From the NCBI GenBank assembly GCA_964429235.1, contig CAYSAQ010000007.1, positions 1 through 64,000 on the forward strand: a stretch of 64,000 nt of DNA. Reading direction: 5' to 3'. This stretch comes from CAYSAQ01 sp964429235. Its GTDB lineage: Bacteria; Margulisbacteria; Riflemargulisbacteria; GWF2-35-9; DYQY01. Numbering within the stretch: position 1 is the stretch's first letter; the number at the start of each line of letters is the position of its first letter. Positions 8,214-16,200 of the stretch are shown piece after piece. The notes beneath the pieces were generated by a model. It saw nothing but the letters and a program-made list of their open reading frames with translations, searched no databases and was not told where the DNA came from. The translations under genes were made by a program, and so were the position numbers.

Positions 8214-8789
8214 ATGATAAGGATTACTACGCTACTTATAGTTATCTCTTTTTTATTTGCTCATCCACATACATTTATAGACTATGAGGCAACAGCAGTC
8301 TTTGATGATAATGGAATATCTGGGGTAGAAACTACTTGGTATTTTGATGAAATGTTTAGCTCAGTTGTAGAAACATATGACGAGAATGGTGATAAAAAGT
8401 TTTCGCCTGCTGAAACAAAACTACTAAAAGCAGAAGCTTTTGATAATCTAAAAGAATACAATTATTTTACAAAGTTCTATGTGTCAGGAAGTGAATTTGT
8501 TCCTGCAGAGATTAGCGATTTTGAAGCGTTCTTTAATGATAATAATATTGCGTATAAGTTCTTTATTCCTTGTAGAGTGAGTGCAGGCAATCAGACTAGC
8601 GAATTATTAATTATGTTTTATGATCCAACATATTATATTCATGTAGATCCTATGGATAACAAAGCTCTAGGACTTAAGAACGAAAAGGGATATGCCGTCG
8701 AGGTAGTCCATGAAAAGAAAAAAGAATATGCTTACTATCAGAGAGCAATTATTCCGGAGGGATTTCGAGTTTGGTTTCAAAAACAATAA
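8214..8789 (+). CDS. DUF1007 periplasmic protein (ZevA-like)
   Basis: 191 residues with a signal peptide (about 1-16, cleaved before HPHTFIDYEA). HPHxFID at the mature N-terminus is the hallmark of DUF1007 and offers possible metal-binding His residues. DUF1007 proteins are regularly paired with NicO-family membrane proteins; the Haemophilus pair ZevAB promotes zinc acquisition. The partner follows with a 19-nt overlap. Role here: periplasmic partner of a zinc, nickel or cobalt transporter. Confidence 0.8.
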   Translation: MIRITTLLIVISFLFAHPHTFIDYEATAVFDDNGISGVETTWYFDEMFSSVVETYDENGDKKFSPAETKLLKAEAFDNLKEYNYFTKFYVSGSEFVPAEISDFEAFFNDNNIAYKFFIPCRVSAGNQTSELLIMFYDPTYYIHVDPMDNKALGLKNEKGYAVEVVHEKKKEYAYYQRAIIPEGFRVWFQKQ

Positions 8790-9646
8790 GATTAAAGATA
8801 TCAGCCATTATTTTATTAGCAAGCTTTATGTTAGCGAATCCAATGCTTTCTAAGCGCAGTAGCGTTGCACAAGAACCTGCAAAAAAGAGCTTTGTAAGTC
8901 TTACGTTTATGGCTCCCGTAATAAGCAAAATAGCTATGGCTCAAAAGGATATTAAGAAGCAGGTAGTAAGTAATGCCAGAGATGTTAAATCTGAGAGCTC
9001 TAGTAAAAGCCTTTTTGCTCTTTTACTTTTTGTTTTTTTGTATGGCGTTATTCACGCACTAGGACCAGGCCATGGGAAAGTCATTGCTACTTCATATTTT
9101 ATGGGAGAGAAAGCAAACATTTTTAAAGGAATTATTTTTGGTTTTGTTTTTAGCTTGGTTCATTCGGTTTCGGCCTTGGTCCTGTTTCTTTCAATGAAGC
9201 TGTTTTCTACAGTAGTACATTTTACAAGTGCAGGTAGCTATGAGATTTTGATGCAACAGATTAGCTTCTTTCTGGTTGCTGGTATTGGTGCATATATGGT
9301 TTATTCTGCTATAAGAGAGTTAAGAAAATCTAGCTCAGAGCATTCTCATTTTCACGGAGTTACATTGCCTTTTGCGATAGGGTTGGTGCCATGTCCAGGA
9401 ACACTATTATTTCTTACGTTTTTTTCATCTTTAGGGATGTTCTGGTTTGGGGTAATGTCAGTGTTTATTATAGCGGCAGGCATGGCAGTATCATTGTCTA
9501 TTATTTCAGTATTAGTGATTTTGTTTAGAGAAACGGCAGTCAATCTTGTTGATCGTAATCATACATCAAGAGTTCCTCATATCTTTAGCATTATAAGTGG
9601 CGTGCTTTTGGTTTTTATAGGATTAGCGTTAGCAATGTCTTTATGA
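8771..9646 (+). CDS. NicO/RcnA-family metal transporter (ZevB-like)
   Basis: 291 residues. It starts at TTG 8771, with CGGAGG 10 nt upstream inside the previous gene. Six or seven membrane segments include the NicO signature HALGPGHGKVIATSYFMG and FVFSLVHSVSALVL, and the second signature GLVPCPGTLLFLTFF. A His cluster (EHSHFHGV) precedes the second half. The family moves Ni, Co or Zn. Pairing with DUF1007 supports zinc transport as in ZevAB, but nickel or cobalt cannot be excluded. Confidence 0.82.
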   Translation: MVSKTIRLKISAIILLASFMLANPMLSKRSSVAQEPAKKSFVSLTFMAPVISKIAMAQKDIKKQVVSNARDVKSESSSKSLFALLLFVFLYGVIHALGPGHGKVIATSYFMGEKANIFKGIIFGFVFSLVHSVSALVLFLSMKLFSTVVHFTSAGSYEILMQQISFFLVAGIGAYMVYSAIRELRKSSSEHSHFHGVTLPFAIGLVPCPGTLLFLTFFSSLGMFWFGVMSVFIIAAGMAVSLSIISVLVILFRETAVNLVDRNHTSRVPHIFSIISGVLLVFIGLALAMSL

Positions 9647-9658
9647 CAAATTTCTTAA

Positions 9659-10564
9659 TTAACGCCAATTATTTATAGAAAATTGTGTTGGATCGATTTT
9701 CGATAAAAGGACAAGTAATTCACTGTATCCTAGCTCGGAAAAGCTTAACTTTTGTTTAAAGGGATATTGAGTTTCTTGAATAATTGATTCTCTGCTTAGC
9801 TCATGCCATACTAATTGTTCGCGAACACCACTACCACCTAGCGATGCAACAGGGTCATCTATATTTGCTTCGATCAATCTATGATTTACATCAATAAGTA
9901 AGTCTTTCGGGACGCTTACTTGATAAATGATAGGATTTTTCAAATCTCCGACCATACTACAGGCCACCATGAAATCAGAAGTGAAGGGAATCCCCCATCG
10001 TTCGATTCCTCCTCCCGCTCGATGCATCTCAATTTTTTTATCTTCTGAAATCAACTTGCCTTGTTCATTTGCAGAAGAAAATCTCTGTTGAGAAATCGCT
10101 AAGCCATGATCCCTCGTTGATTTGCTTAAAAAATTTTCATATTTATTAAGAGGATGTGCTTGTCCGCGATATACGATAGAAAAGGTTTCATCATTTACGG
10201 GTTCCTGTGTTATTGCCATATCAACAAAATCTTCAATTGAAATTTGGTCTTGATCGCTAATCCCTTTCCATAACATAAATAAAATTATCCCTTTTTTATC
10301 GGGGTATTTATTCAAAAGAATACTAAATCGATGAAATTCTTCCTGGGTTATATGAAGGTTAAGGCAAAGGGATACGTTTGTTAATAATGGTTGTTTTTCA
10401 AATCTTGTTAATAGTGATTTTAAATCATCAGCATTCATTGATTTAATGGTTTTTTTTACATCAATAGAATAACTGGTGGGAATTTTTGGTAAAATAAGTT
10501 TTGTGACTACATTAAGATAATGCTCGTTACTGTTGGTGCAATCGGAAATTATTTTATATCTCAT
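9659..10564 (-). CDS. Unknown protein with ADP-ribosyltransferase-like motifs
   Basis: 301 residues, not confidently recognised. The C-terminal two-thirds has motifs in the order expected for the ART fold: VYRGQ (R123), FTSD (185-187) followed by VAC, a strand IIYQVSVPKDLLIDVN, and REQLVWHE (E239, E245). In ART toxins the Arg, STS and ExE/QxE elements bind NAD. The N-terminal 110 residues look helical. No signal peptide is seen. It stands alone, converging on the zevB-like gene, with a 17-bp palindrome just upstream of its start. An ART function is an inference from motif order only. Confidence 0.5.
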   Translation of the reverse strand: MRYKIISDCTNSNEHYLNVVTKLILPKIPTSYSIDVKKTIKSMNADDLKSLLTRFEKQPLLTNVSLCLNLHITQEEFHRFSILLNKYPDKKGIILFMLWKGISDQDQISIEDFVDMAITQEPVNDETFSIVYRGQAHPLNKYENFLSKSTRDHGLAISQQRFSSANEQGKLISEDKKIEMHRAGGGIERWGIPFTSDFMVACSMVGDLKNPIIYQVSVPKDLLIDVNHRLIEANIDDPVASLGGSGVREQLVWHELSRESIIQETQYPFKQKLSFSELGYSELLVLLSKIDPTQFSINNWR

Positions 10565-10575
10565 TGTTATTATTA

Positions 10576-10592
10576 TTCCCTTATATAGGGAA
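10576..10592. promoter_or_regulatory. Palindromic operator candidate
   Basis: TTCCCTTATATAGGGAA is an inverted repeat with 6-bp arms, 11 nt upstream of the ATG of the minus-strand gene at 9659-10564. It contains a TATATA that could be a -10. A repressor site is inferred; no candidate repressor gene is adjacent. Confidence 0.4.
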
Positions 10593-10711
10593 TTTTAAAC
10601 AAAATATAAGAAACAACTTAATTTGTTTTTTAGAGTGATGCGTTGTTCTTCTTTTAGTTTCCCCTCATCTGATTGATGTAATTATCGTTTATTTAGTAAT
10701 TGTAAATTAAT

Positions 10712-10741
10712 AAGCCCCCTCCAATAAAATTGGAGAGGGCT
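10712..10741 (-). terminator. Rho-independent terminator of hcp
   Basis: On the minus strand AGCCCTCTCCAAT pairs with ATTGGAGGGGGCT (one mismatch, AAA/TTT loop), followed by TTATTAATTT. It lies 20 nt beyond the hcp stop codon and ends the fdx-hcp transcript. Confidence 0.7.
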
Positions 10742-10761
10742 GTTGCCTGTTTGTGAGGCAG

Positions 10762-12336
10762 TTAGCCTATCATTGATTTAATATCAGACTCAACATCTGT
10801 GATGCCAGCAATACCGAATGTATCAACTAAAATGTTAACTACATTTGGAGAAAGGAAGGCAGGAAGTGTAGGCCCTAGATGAATGTTTTTTACACCAAGT
10901 GAAAGCAATGCTAGTAATACGATTACTGCTTTTTGCTCGTACCAAGCTATGTTATAAACAATCGGAAGATCATTGATATCATCTAGCTCGAATATTTCTT
11001 GTAGCTTCATCGCTACAACAGCAAGCGAGTAAGAGTCATTACATTGACCAGCATCTAATACTCTAGGGATGCCATCGATGTCTCCTAGATCTAGCTTGTT
11101 GTATCTGAATTTCGCACAACCAGCAGTTAGAATAACACTGTCACTAGGAAGTGCTTCTGCGAAATCAGTATAATAGTCTCTAGACTTCATTCTTCCGTCA
11201 CAACCAGCCATAACTACGAATTTTTTGATTGCTCCAGATTTAACAGCGCCTACTACTTTGTCAGCTAATGCTAGGATCTGTGCGTGAGCGAACCCACCAA
11301 CAAGTGTTCCTGTTTCAATTTCAGTTGGAGAAGGGAGCTTCTTTGCATGTTCGATGATTGCAGAGAAATCTTTTGCTTTTCCGTCTACTCTGTCAGCGAT
11401 ATGAGGAAACCCATCATATCCAGAAGTTCCAGTAGTGTAGACTCTGTCTTTGTATGAAGTTTTTGGTGGAACGATACAGTTTGTAGTGAATAATACTGCG
11501 CCGTTAAACTTTTCAAATTCTTCTTTCTGTTTCCACCATGCGTTCCCATAGTTGCCTACAAAATTATTGTATTTTTTAAACGCTGGATAATAGTTAGCAG
11601 GAAGCATTTCACCATGAGTATAAACATCTACTCCAGTTCCAGCTGTTTGTTCTAATAACTCTTCCATATCCTTTAAGTCGTGACCACTAATAAGGATTGC
11701 TGGGTTGTTTCTTACTCCAAGGTTTACTTCAGTGATTTCAGGATTACCATAAGCAGACGTGTTGGCTGCGTCCAATAGAGCCATAGCTGATACGCCGAAT
11801 TTGCCTGTTTCTAGTGTAAGCGCAACTAGATCGTCAGCAGATGAATTCTCATCTTCTACAGCCGCTAGTGCTTTAATTGTGAATTCGATAATAGATTCAT
11901 CAGCATGTCCTAGGTTTTCTGCATGTTCAGCATAAGCAGCTATTCCCTTTAATCCAAATATAATTAAAGATTTTAACGCTCTAATATCTTCGTTAGCTAT
12001 TTGTTCATATCCAACAGTTGCAGATTTTGTAATAAGCTCTTCGTCACTTGCTTTTGCTAAACTATCGTTAGTGAGTACTAATCCTTTTCTGATGCTGATA
12101 AGCATTTCGGATTTTTTGAAATTAGCATTCGTAATAGTTTGAAAAAGGCTTTTAAAAATGTAAGAAGTATCTTCTTTAGATACAGGTTTTCCTTTTAGGC
12201 TTACAGCTAACTTTTTTAACGTGTCTATTAATAGGTCTTGTAGGTTAGCTACAGTTTCGTTCTTTCCACAAACCCCAGCTACATTACAAGCAACTCCTTT
12301 GGCTGCTTCTTGGCATTGGTTACAGTACATACTCAT
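10762..12336 (-). CDS. hcp: Hybrid cluster protein (hydroxylamine reductase)
   Basis: 524 residues. The N-terminal CxxC-x8-C-x5-C motif (C5, C8, C17, C23) is that of Hcp proteins from strict anaerobes. Later motifs that ligate the hybrid Fe-S-O cluster are present: THGEMLPA, TTNCIVPP, GCDGR, AGCAKFRYN, AGQCND, WYEQKA. Hcp reduces NO or hydroxylamine and counters nitrosative stress. AAGGAG precedes the ATG. It is separated from the upstream ferredoxin gene by two inverted repeat elements and probably shares the promoter at the TTGACTAAAGTCAA box, divergent from a Crp/Fnr regulator. Confidence 0.95.
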   Translation of the reverse strand: MSMYCNQCQEAAKGVACNVAGVCGKNETVANLQDLLIDTLKKLAVSLKGKPVSKEDTSYIFKSLFQTITNANFKKSEMLISIRKGLVLTNDSLAKASDEELITKSATVGYEQIANEDIRALKSLIIFGLKGIAAYAEHAENLGHADESIIEFTIKALAAVEDENSSADDLVALTLETGKFGVSAMALLDAANTSAYGNPEITEVNLGVRNNPAILISGHDLKDMEELLEQTAGTGVDVYTHGEMLPANYYPAFKKYNNFVGNYGNAWWKQKEEFEKFNGAVLFTTNCIVPPKTSYKDRVYTTGTSGYDGFPHIADRVDGKAKDFSAIIEHAKKLPSPTEIETGTLVGGFAHAQILALADKVVGAVKSGAIKKFVVMAGCDGRMKSRDYYTDFAEALPSDSVILTAGCAKFRYNKLDLGDIDGIPRVLDAGQCNDSYSLAVVAMKLQEIFELDDINDLPIVYNIAWYEQKAVIVLLALLSLGVKNIHLGPTLPAFLSPNVVNILVDTFGIAGITDVESDIKSMIG

Positions 12337-12363
12337 TTTATATTCTCCTTTTTGTTTTTAGTT

Positions 12364-12410
12364 ACCCTTCCGTCTGCTTTTGCAGACACCTTCCCTATTT
12401 TAGGGAAGGA
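12364..12410 (-). repeat. Double-hairpin intergenic element, copy A
   Basis: Read on the minus strand: CCTTCCC/GGGAAGG hairpin, then GTCTGC/GCAGAC hairpin, then a third GGAAGGGT arm. It forms an inverted pair with the element at 12416-12456, and together they fill the gap between the ferredoxin gene and hcp. Confidence 0.65.
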
Positions 12411-12415
12411 TAATT

Positions 12416-12456
12416 CTCCCCTTACGAAGGGGAGATGTCCGAAAGGACAGAGGGGT
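12416..12456 (+). repeat. Double-hairpin intergenic element, copy B
   Basis: CTCCCC-loop-GGGGAG, then TGTCC-GAAA-GGACA, then AGAGGGGT repeating the 3' arm of the first stem. It ends 1 nt before the ferredoxin stop codon (12458-12460). Near-identical units lie at 13301-13338 and 18551-18590. Confidence 0.75.
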
Positions 12457-12457
12457 G

Positions 12458-13201
12458 TTATTTCACTTCTCCGTTTACTGAGATAACTTCTTCCAAATAT
12501 GGAAGTTTTTTTCCAGATTTATCTATTGCTTGTTTTACCATCTGGCTAAGACCACCACAGCAAGGTACTTCCATACGTATTACTGTTATAGACGAGATGC
12601 CTCCTTCCGTTATCATTTGTGTAAGCTTATCTATATATGGTTCTGTTTTATCCAGTTTTGGACAGGCAACCACTACGATATGATCTTTTATAAATTCATG
12701 ATGAAAGTTTCCATGTGCAAATGCTGAACAAGTTGCTGCTACTAACAGATTAGCTCCCTTTAGATAAGGTGCTTGAGGGCTCATTAGATGCAGCTGAACA
12801 GGCCACTGCTGAAGTTCACTTTGTCCCTGAGGGTTATCACCACAGCAAGTTTTTTCCTCAGTTGTAGTTTTTGTATCAAATGCCATACTCGGACATCCTC
12901 CTCCACAACTACTACTTTTTGTTTCTTTCTTTTGTTCCATTTTTAGTTTTGGATTGTTGTCACTTTTCAAGTGTTCTTCCACAGCTTCTTCATCAAACTC
13001 ATCTACTTCTTTTTGGATAATCTTTAGTGCATCAACAGGACAACCACCTAGACATGCTCCTAATCCATCACAGTAAGACTCTTTAACAACTTTTGCTTTG
13101 CCATCTATAATCTGCAAGGCTCCTTCTTCACAATCTATAACACAGTTTCCACAACCGTTACATTTGTCTTCATCTATTTCAATAAAATTTCTAACCACCA
13201 T
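12458..13201 (-). CDS. Fe-S (ferredoxin-type) protein of the hcp operon
   Basis: 247 residues from the ATG at 13201, which follows AGGAGAAC; an upstream ATG at 13264 would run through the regulatory box and is rejected. The N-terminus holds two 4Fe-4S motifs (CNGCGNCVIDC and CDGLGACLGGC), the second with altered spacing. An acidic linker with further Cys (SCGGGCP, TCCGDN) and a C-terminal domain with CCGG follow. Proteins of this kind are often encoded beside hcp and are presumed electron donors. It is upstream of hcp on the same strand. Confidence 0.8.
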   Translation of the reverse strand: MVVRNFIEIDEDKCNGCGNCVIDCEEGALQIIDGKAKVVKESYCDGLGACLGGCPVDALKIIQKEVDEFDEEAVEEHLKSDNNPKLKMEQKKETKSSSCGGGCPSMAFDTKTTTEEKTCCGDNPQGQSELQQWPVQLHLMSPQAPYLKGANLLVAATCSAFAHGNFHHEFIKDHIVVVACPKLDKTEPYIDKLTQMITEGGISSITVIRMEVPCCGGLSQMVKQAIDKSGKKLPYLEEVISVNGEVK

Positions 13202-13263
13202 AATATTTGTTCTCCTTTCGCTATTTTCAATATACATTTTGCTATAGAATAAAGATAGAGACA

Positions 13264-13277
13264 TTGACTAAAGTCAA
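13264..13277. promoter_or_regulatory. Crp/Fnr-type operator (HcpR-like box)
   Basis: TTGACTAAAGTCAA is a perfect palindrome TTGAC-N4-GTCAA between the divergent Crp/Fnr gene and the fdx-hcp operon. It resembles the FNR consensus TTGAT-N4-ATCAA. The neighbouring regulator is the obvious ligand. Confidence 0.6.
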
Positions 13278-13300
13278 AACACAAAGATTCGATATAATGT

Positions 13301-13338
13301 CTCCCCTAATAGGGGAGATGTCCGAAGGACAGAGAGGT
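13301..13338 (+). repeat. Double-hairpin element in the crp-like leader, copy C
   Basis: CTCCCC-TAAT-GGGGAG, then TGTCC-GA-GGACA, then AGAGAGGT. It lies between a TATAAT (13293-13298) and the start codon at 13342, so the element forms nearly the whole 5' leader and its last arm (GAGG) is the only candidate ribosome-binding site. Confidence 0.75.
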
Positions 13339-13341
13339 CTT

Positions 13342-13986
13342 ATGATTAACTGGGCAGAGAAATTATCAGGGTACGGTAGAAGCAAGAAAATAGAGAAAGA
13401 AACTGTCTTGTTTCATGTAGGTGAAGAAGCCAGAGCATTCTTTCTTGTAACCAGTGGTTCTATCAGATTATACAAGCTTAATCCAAGCGGGAAAGAGACA
13501 ATTCTTCGTAAGGTAAAACCAGGAGAAATCCTAGGGGAGGTAATGGTGTTTACTGATAGCGATTATCCAGTAGGTGCTATTGCTGATGAAGATAGTGAGC
13601 TTATAGAATATTCCAAAAAAGAAATAAACAAAGCTATTAGCGATGATAGTAATTTGAGTATGTTTTTTATTAAGGTTCTTTCCCAGCGATGTTTGATGCT
13701 TAATGACAAGATTTATCAGTTTAGTTTACAGGATGTCCCAGCAAGACTAGCTGGATTTCTTATTCAATATATAAACGAACATGAGTTTGCGGAAAGAGCA
13801 AAAAGCCGAGAAGCTTTCGAGCTTAGTGTTTCTAAAAAAGAATTAGCAAATAGCATAGCGACAATACCTGAGACATTATCTCGTACTTTTCAGAAGCTAC
13901 ATAAAATGGGTATAGTAAAAGTCTTTGGCAAGACCATTATTGTTCAAGATTATGATAAGTTAAAAGAGTTAGCAGAAGCAGAGTAG
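13342..13986 (+). CDS. Crp/Fnr-family transcription regulator (HcpR-like)
   Basis: 214 residues from ATG 13342. Longer in-frame starts exist but would translate the repeat element at 13301-13338, so they are rejected. A cyclic-nucleotide-like sensor barrel (about 15-125) with ETVLFHVGEEARAFFLVTSGSIRLYK precedes a winged HTH with SKKELANSIATIPETLSRTFQKL. No N-terminal Cys cluster of FNR type is present. Divergence from fdx-hcp with a palindrome between makes an NO-responsive HcpR-like role likely. Confidence 0.85.
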   Translation: MINWAEKLSGYGRSKKIEKETVLFHVGEEARAFFLVTSGSIRLYKLNPSGKETILRKVKPGEILGEVMVFTDSDYPVGAIADEDSELIEYSKKEINKAISDDSNLSMFFIKVLSQRCLMLNDKIYQFSLQDVPARLAGFLIQYINEHEFAERAKSREAFELSVSKKELANSIATIPETLSRTFQKLHKMGIVKVFGKTIIVQDYDKLKELAEAE

Positions 13987-13987
13987 C

Positions 13988-14467
13988 TTAAACTATTACT
14001 CCAGTAATTTCGCCTTCGAAGATAAGCTTTCCGTCAACGTATCCTTGAGCTGCAAATACAGCAATCTTTGAACGCATCTTGATGCCTTTGGCTACCATTA
14101 CTAATGTTTGTCCTGGAAGTACGGCACCTCTGAATTTGACGTTATTTACTCCGCCAAAACCAAAGAACTTTTTGCCATCTGTTTTAAATATCTCATGGAA
14201 CATAACAGATCCAAGTTGAGCTGCCATTTCAATCATCATTACTCCAGGCATAATAGGTCTTCCTGGGATATGTCCTCTTGTCCAGAACTCGTCATCAGCT
14301 TGTTTTTTTAAGCCAATCGCAATTATTTCTTCTGTGTCCATGTATACTAGTTTGTCTAGTTGTTCGAATTCATCTCTTTGTGCGTTAAGTTCCAGTATGC
14401 GCTCTTTAGTAACAGCTACGTTATCTAAATTAATTTTTCCTAAGTCTATAATTGGTTGTGATGCCAT
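13988..14467 (-). CDS. FabZ-type 3-hydroxyacyl-ACP dehydratase
   Basis: 159 residues of hot-dog fold. The catalytic segment HIPGRPIMPGVMMIEMAAQ has the FabZ His and Pro-Gly-V pattern and the Glu on the following helix. GVNNVKFRGAVLPGQTL is the usual second motif. It dehydrates 3-hydroxyacyl-ACP in fatty-acid elongation. AAAGGGG precedes the ATG. It is longer at the N-terminus than FabZ by about 20 residues. It converges on the Crp/Fnr gene with a 1-nt gap. Confidence 0.85.
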   Translation of the reverse strand: MASQPIIDLGKINLDNVAVTKERILELNAQRDEFEQLDKLVYMDTEEIIAIGLKKQADDEFWTRGHIPGRPIMPGVMMIEMAAQLGSVMFHEIFKTDGKKFFGFGGVNNVKFRGAVLPGQTLVMVAKGIKMRSKIAVFAAQGYVDGKLIFEGEITGVIV

Positions 14468-14530
14468 GATATGCCCCTTTAAATCTTGTTAATTATATTT
14501 TATCAGGATTCTTTGTTTTAGGCACTAATC

Positions 14531-14962
14531 TTAATGATGTCCACAAGCATTACAGTCGGTGCATTCGTATCCAGGCAGACCTTCTCCTGTATTTTTTACC
14601 ATGTAGTCGTTAATTGCTGCATGAATGGCTTCTTCTGCCAAAATAGAACAATGTACTTTTGCAGGTGGCAGTCCGTCTAAAGATTCCATTACAGATTTGT
14701 TAGTTACTTTAAGCGCTTCTTCCAGAGTTTTCCCTTTGATAAGCTCAGTAGCCATCGAGCTAGTTGCAATCGCTGCTCCACAACCAAAAGTCTTGAAGCT
14801 AACATCTTCTATAATATTATCCTCAACCTTTAAGAACACTTGCATGATGTCTCCACACTTTGCGTTTCCAACAGTTCCAGTAGCATCCGCTCCTTCTAGT
14901 TCCCCAACATTCCTTGGGTTATTAAAATGGTCCATTACTTTTTCGCTATAAGGCATTGCCAT
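14531..14962 (-). CDS. nifU: NifU/IscU Fe-S cluster scaffold
   Basis: 143 residues from ATG 14962, preceded by AAGGAG. The scaffold cysteines are in GNAKCGDIM, FGCGAAIA and KVHCSILAEEA. The C-terminus carries an extra CTDCNACGHH tail, which could hold an additional metal. It accepts sulfur from the NifS-type desulfurase encoded 2 nt upstream and builds 2Fe-2S or 4Fe-4S clusters. Last gene of the rrf2-cysK-metY-nifS-nifU operon. Confidence 0.92.
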   Translation of the reverse strand: MAMPYSEKVMDHFNNPRNVGELEGADATGTVGNAKCGDIMQVFLKVEDNIIEDVSFKTFGCGAAIATSSMATELIKGKTLEEALKVTNKSVMESLDGLPPAKVHCSILAEEAIHAAINDYMVKNTGEGLPGYECTDCNACGHH

Positions 14963-14964
14963 GA

Positions 14965-16140
14965 TTATGCTCCTTTCTTTCCGTCCCATAATGGGGACAT
15001 TTCTCGCAGTCTTTGCACTATTGGTGGTAAGACCTCAATTACTTTCTCAATATCTTCCTTGGTTGTTCTTTTGCCAAGGCTAAATCTTAACGATCCGTGA
15101 GCATCCTCGTGTGGCATCCCCATTGCTAGTAATACATGTGATGGATCTAATGATCCGGATGTACAGGCAGATCCAGATGAAGCTAGAATGCCCTTCATAT
15201 TAAGCATCAATAACATGCTCTCACCTTCAATGTATTGAACAGTAATGTTTAAGGTATTAGCTAGTCTTTTATCAGGATGACCGTTTAGCTGAGAAGATGG
15301 AATAGTTTTTAAAAGCTCTGTTTCTAGTAAGTCACGTAGCTCTTTTCCATTATTCCATTCTTGTTTCCAATTCTTTAGTGAAACCTCTAATGCTTTTGCT
15401 AAACCGATAATTCCTGCAGTATTTTCTGTTCCTGCTCTTAGTTTGAATTCTTGCCCACCACCTTGGATGATAGGGTTTATTCTGATTCCTTTTTTAACGA
15501 ATAGTCCACCAACACCTTTAGGGCCATAGAACTTGTGAGCAGAAAAGCTTAGCAAGTCTATTCCAAGCGCATCAATATCTATTTCTTTTTTGCCTACTAT
15601 TTGAACAGCATCAGTATGTACCACTACATTGTGGTCATGCGCGATTTTTACTACATCAGCGATTGGCTGGATAACGCCTGTTTCATTGTTTGCATACATA
15701 ATAGTTACAAGAATAGTGTTTTCTTGGATAGCGGCTTTAAGCTCTTTTATACAAACGAGACCATTTTCACTAACAGGCAGGTAAGTAACTTCAAACCCTT
15801 CTTTTTCAAGCAGTTCACATGTGTGCAAAACAGCATGATGTTCTATTTGAGTAGTAATGATATGGTTCCCTTTGCTTTTATTTGCGCGGGCATAACCGCG
15901 TATGGCTAGGTTGTCAGATTCGCTGCCACCACCAGTAAAGATGATTTTTCCATTTTTGGCGTGAAGTAATTTCCCAACACTTTCTCTAGCAGAGTTTAGC
16001 TCTTCGCTAACATCCTGTCCTATAGAATATGGGCTAGAAGGGTTTGCAAACTTCTCTGTAAAATATGGCAACATTGCATCCACAACAGCTGGGTCTACAT
16101 AAGTAGTAGCGTTGTGGTCTAAATAAATTTGTTTTGGCAT
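14965..16140 (-). CDS. nifS: Cysteine desulfurase (NifS/IscS)
   Basis: 391 residues. The PLP lysine is in SAHKFYGPKGVG and the catalytic cysteine in SSGSACTSGSLDPSHVLLAMG; THHAVLHT-like (IEHHAVLHTCE) and HTDAVQ motifs bind PLP. It releases sulfur from cysteine for the downstream scaffold. GAGGAG precedes the ATG. The loop around the active Cys and the C-terminus fit the NifS/IscS group I desulfurases rather than SufS. Confidence 0.95.
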   Translation of the reverse strand: MPKQIYLDHNATTYVDPAVVDAMLPYFTEKFANPSSPYSIGQDVSEELNSARESVGKLLHAKNGKIIFTGGGSESDNLAIRGYARANKSKGNHIITTQIEHHAVLHTCELLEKEGFEVTYLPVSENGLVCIKELKAAIQENTILVTIMYANNETGVIQPIADVVKIAHDHNVVVHTDAVQIVGKKEIDIDALGIDLLSFSAHKFYGPKGVGGLFVKKGIRINPIIQGGGQEFKLRAGTENTAGIIGLAKALEVSLKNWKQEWNNGKELRDLLETELLKTIPSSQLNGHPDKRLANTLNITVQYIEGESMLLMLNMKGILASSGSACTSGSLDPSHVLLAMGMPHEDAHGSLRFSLGKRTTKEDIEKVIEVLPPIVQRLREMSPLWDGKKGA

Positions 16141-16153
16141 TTTTTCTCCTCAT

Positions 16154-16196
16154 AGCTCCCCTCTGTCCAGCACTTCAGTGCGGACTGGGGGGAGTT
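16154..16196. repeat. Double-hairpin intergenic element, copy D (rearranged)
   Basis: Nested stems AGCTCCCC..GGGGAG, TGTCC..GGACT and GCACTTCAGTGC form one long hairpin between metY and nifS. It uses the same building blocks as the other copies but nested instead of tandem. It ends 4 nt from the metY stop codon. Confidence 0.65.
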
Positions 16197-16200
16197 GTCT

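Noticed and set aside
13207..13341. Longer N-terminus for the Crp/Fnr protein
   Set aside because: It would translate the intergenic repeat and the divergent operator; the family domain starts after 13342.
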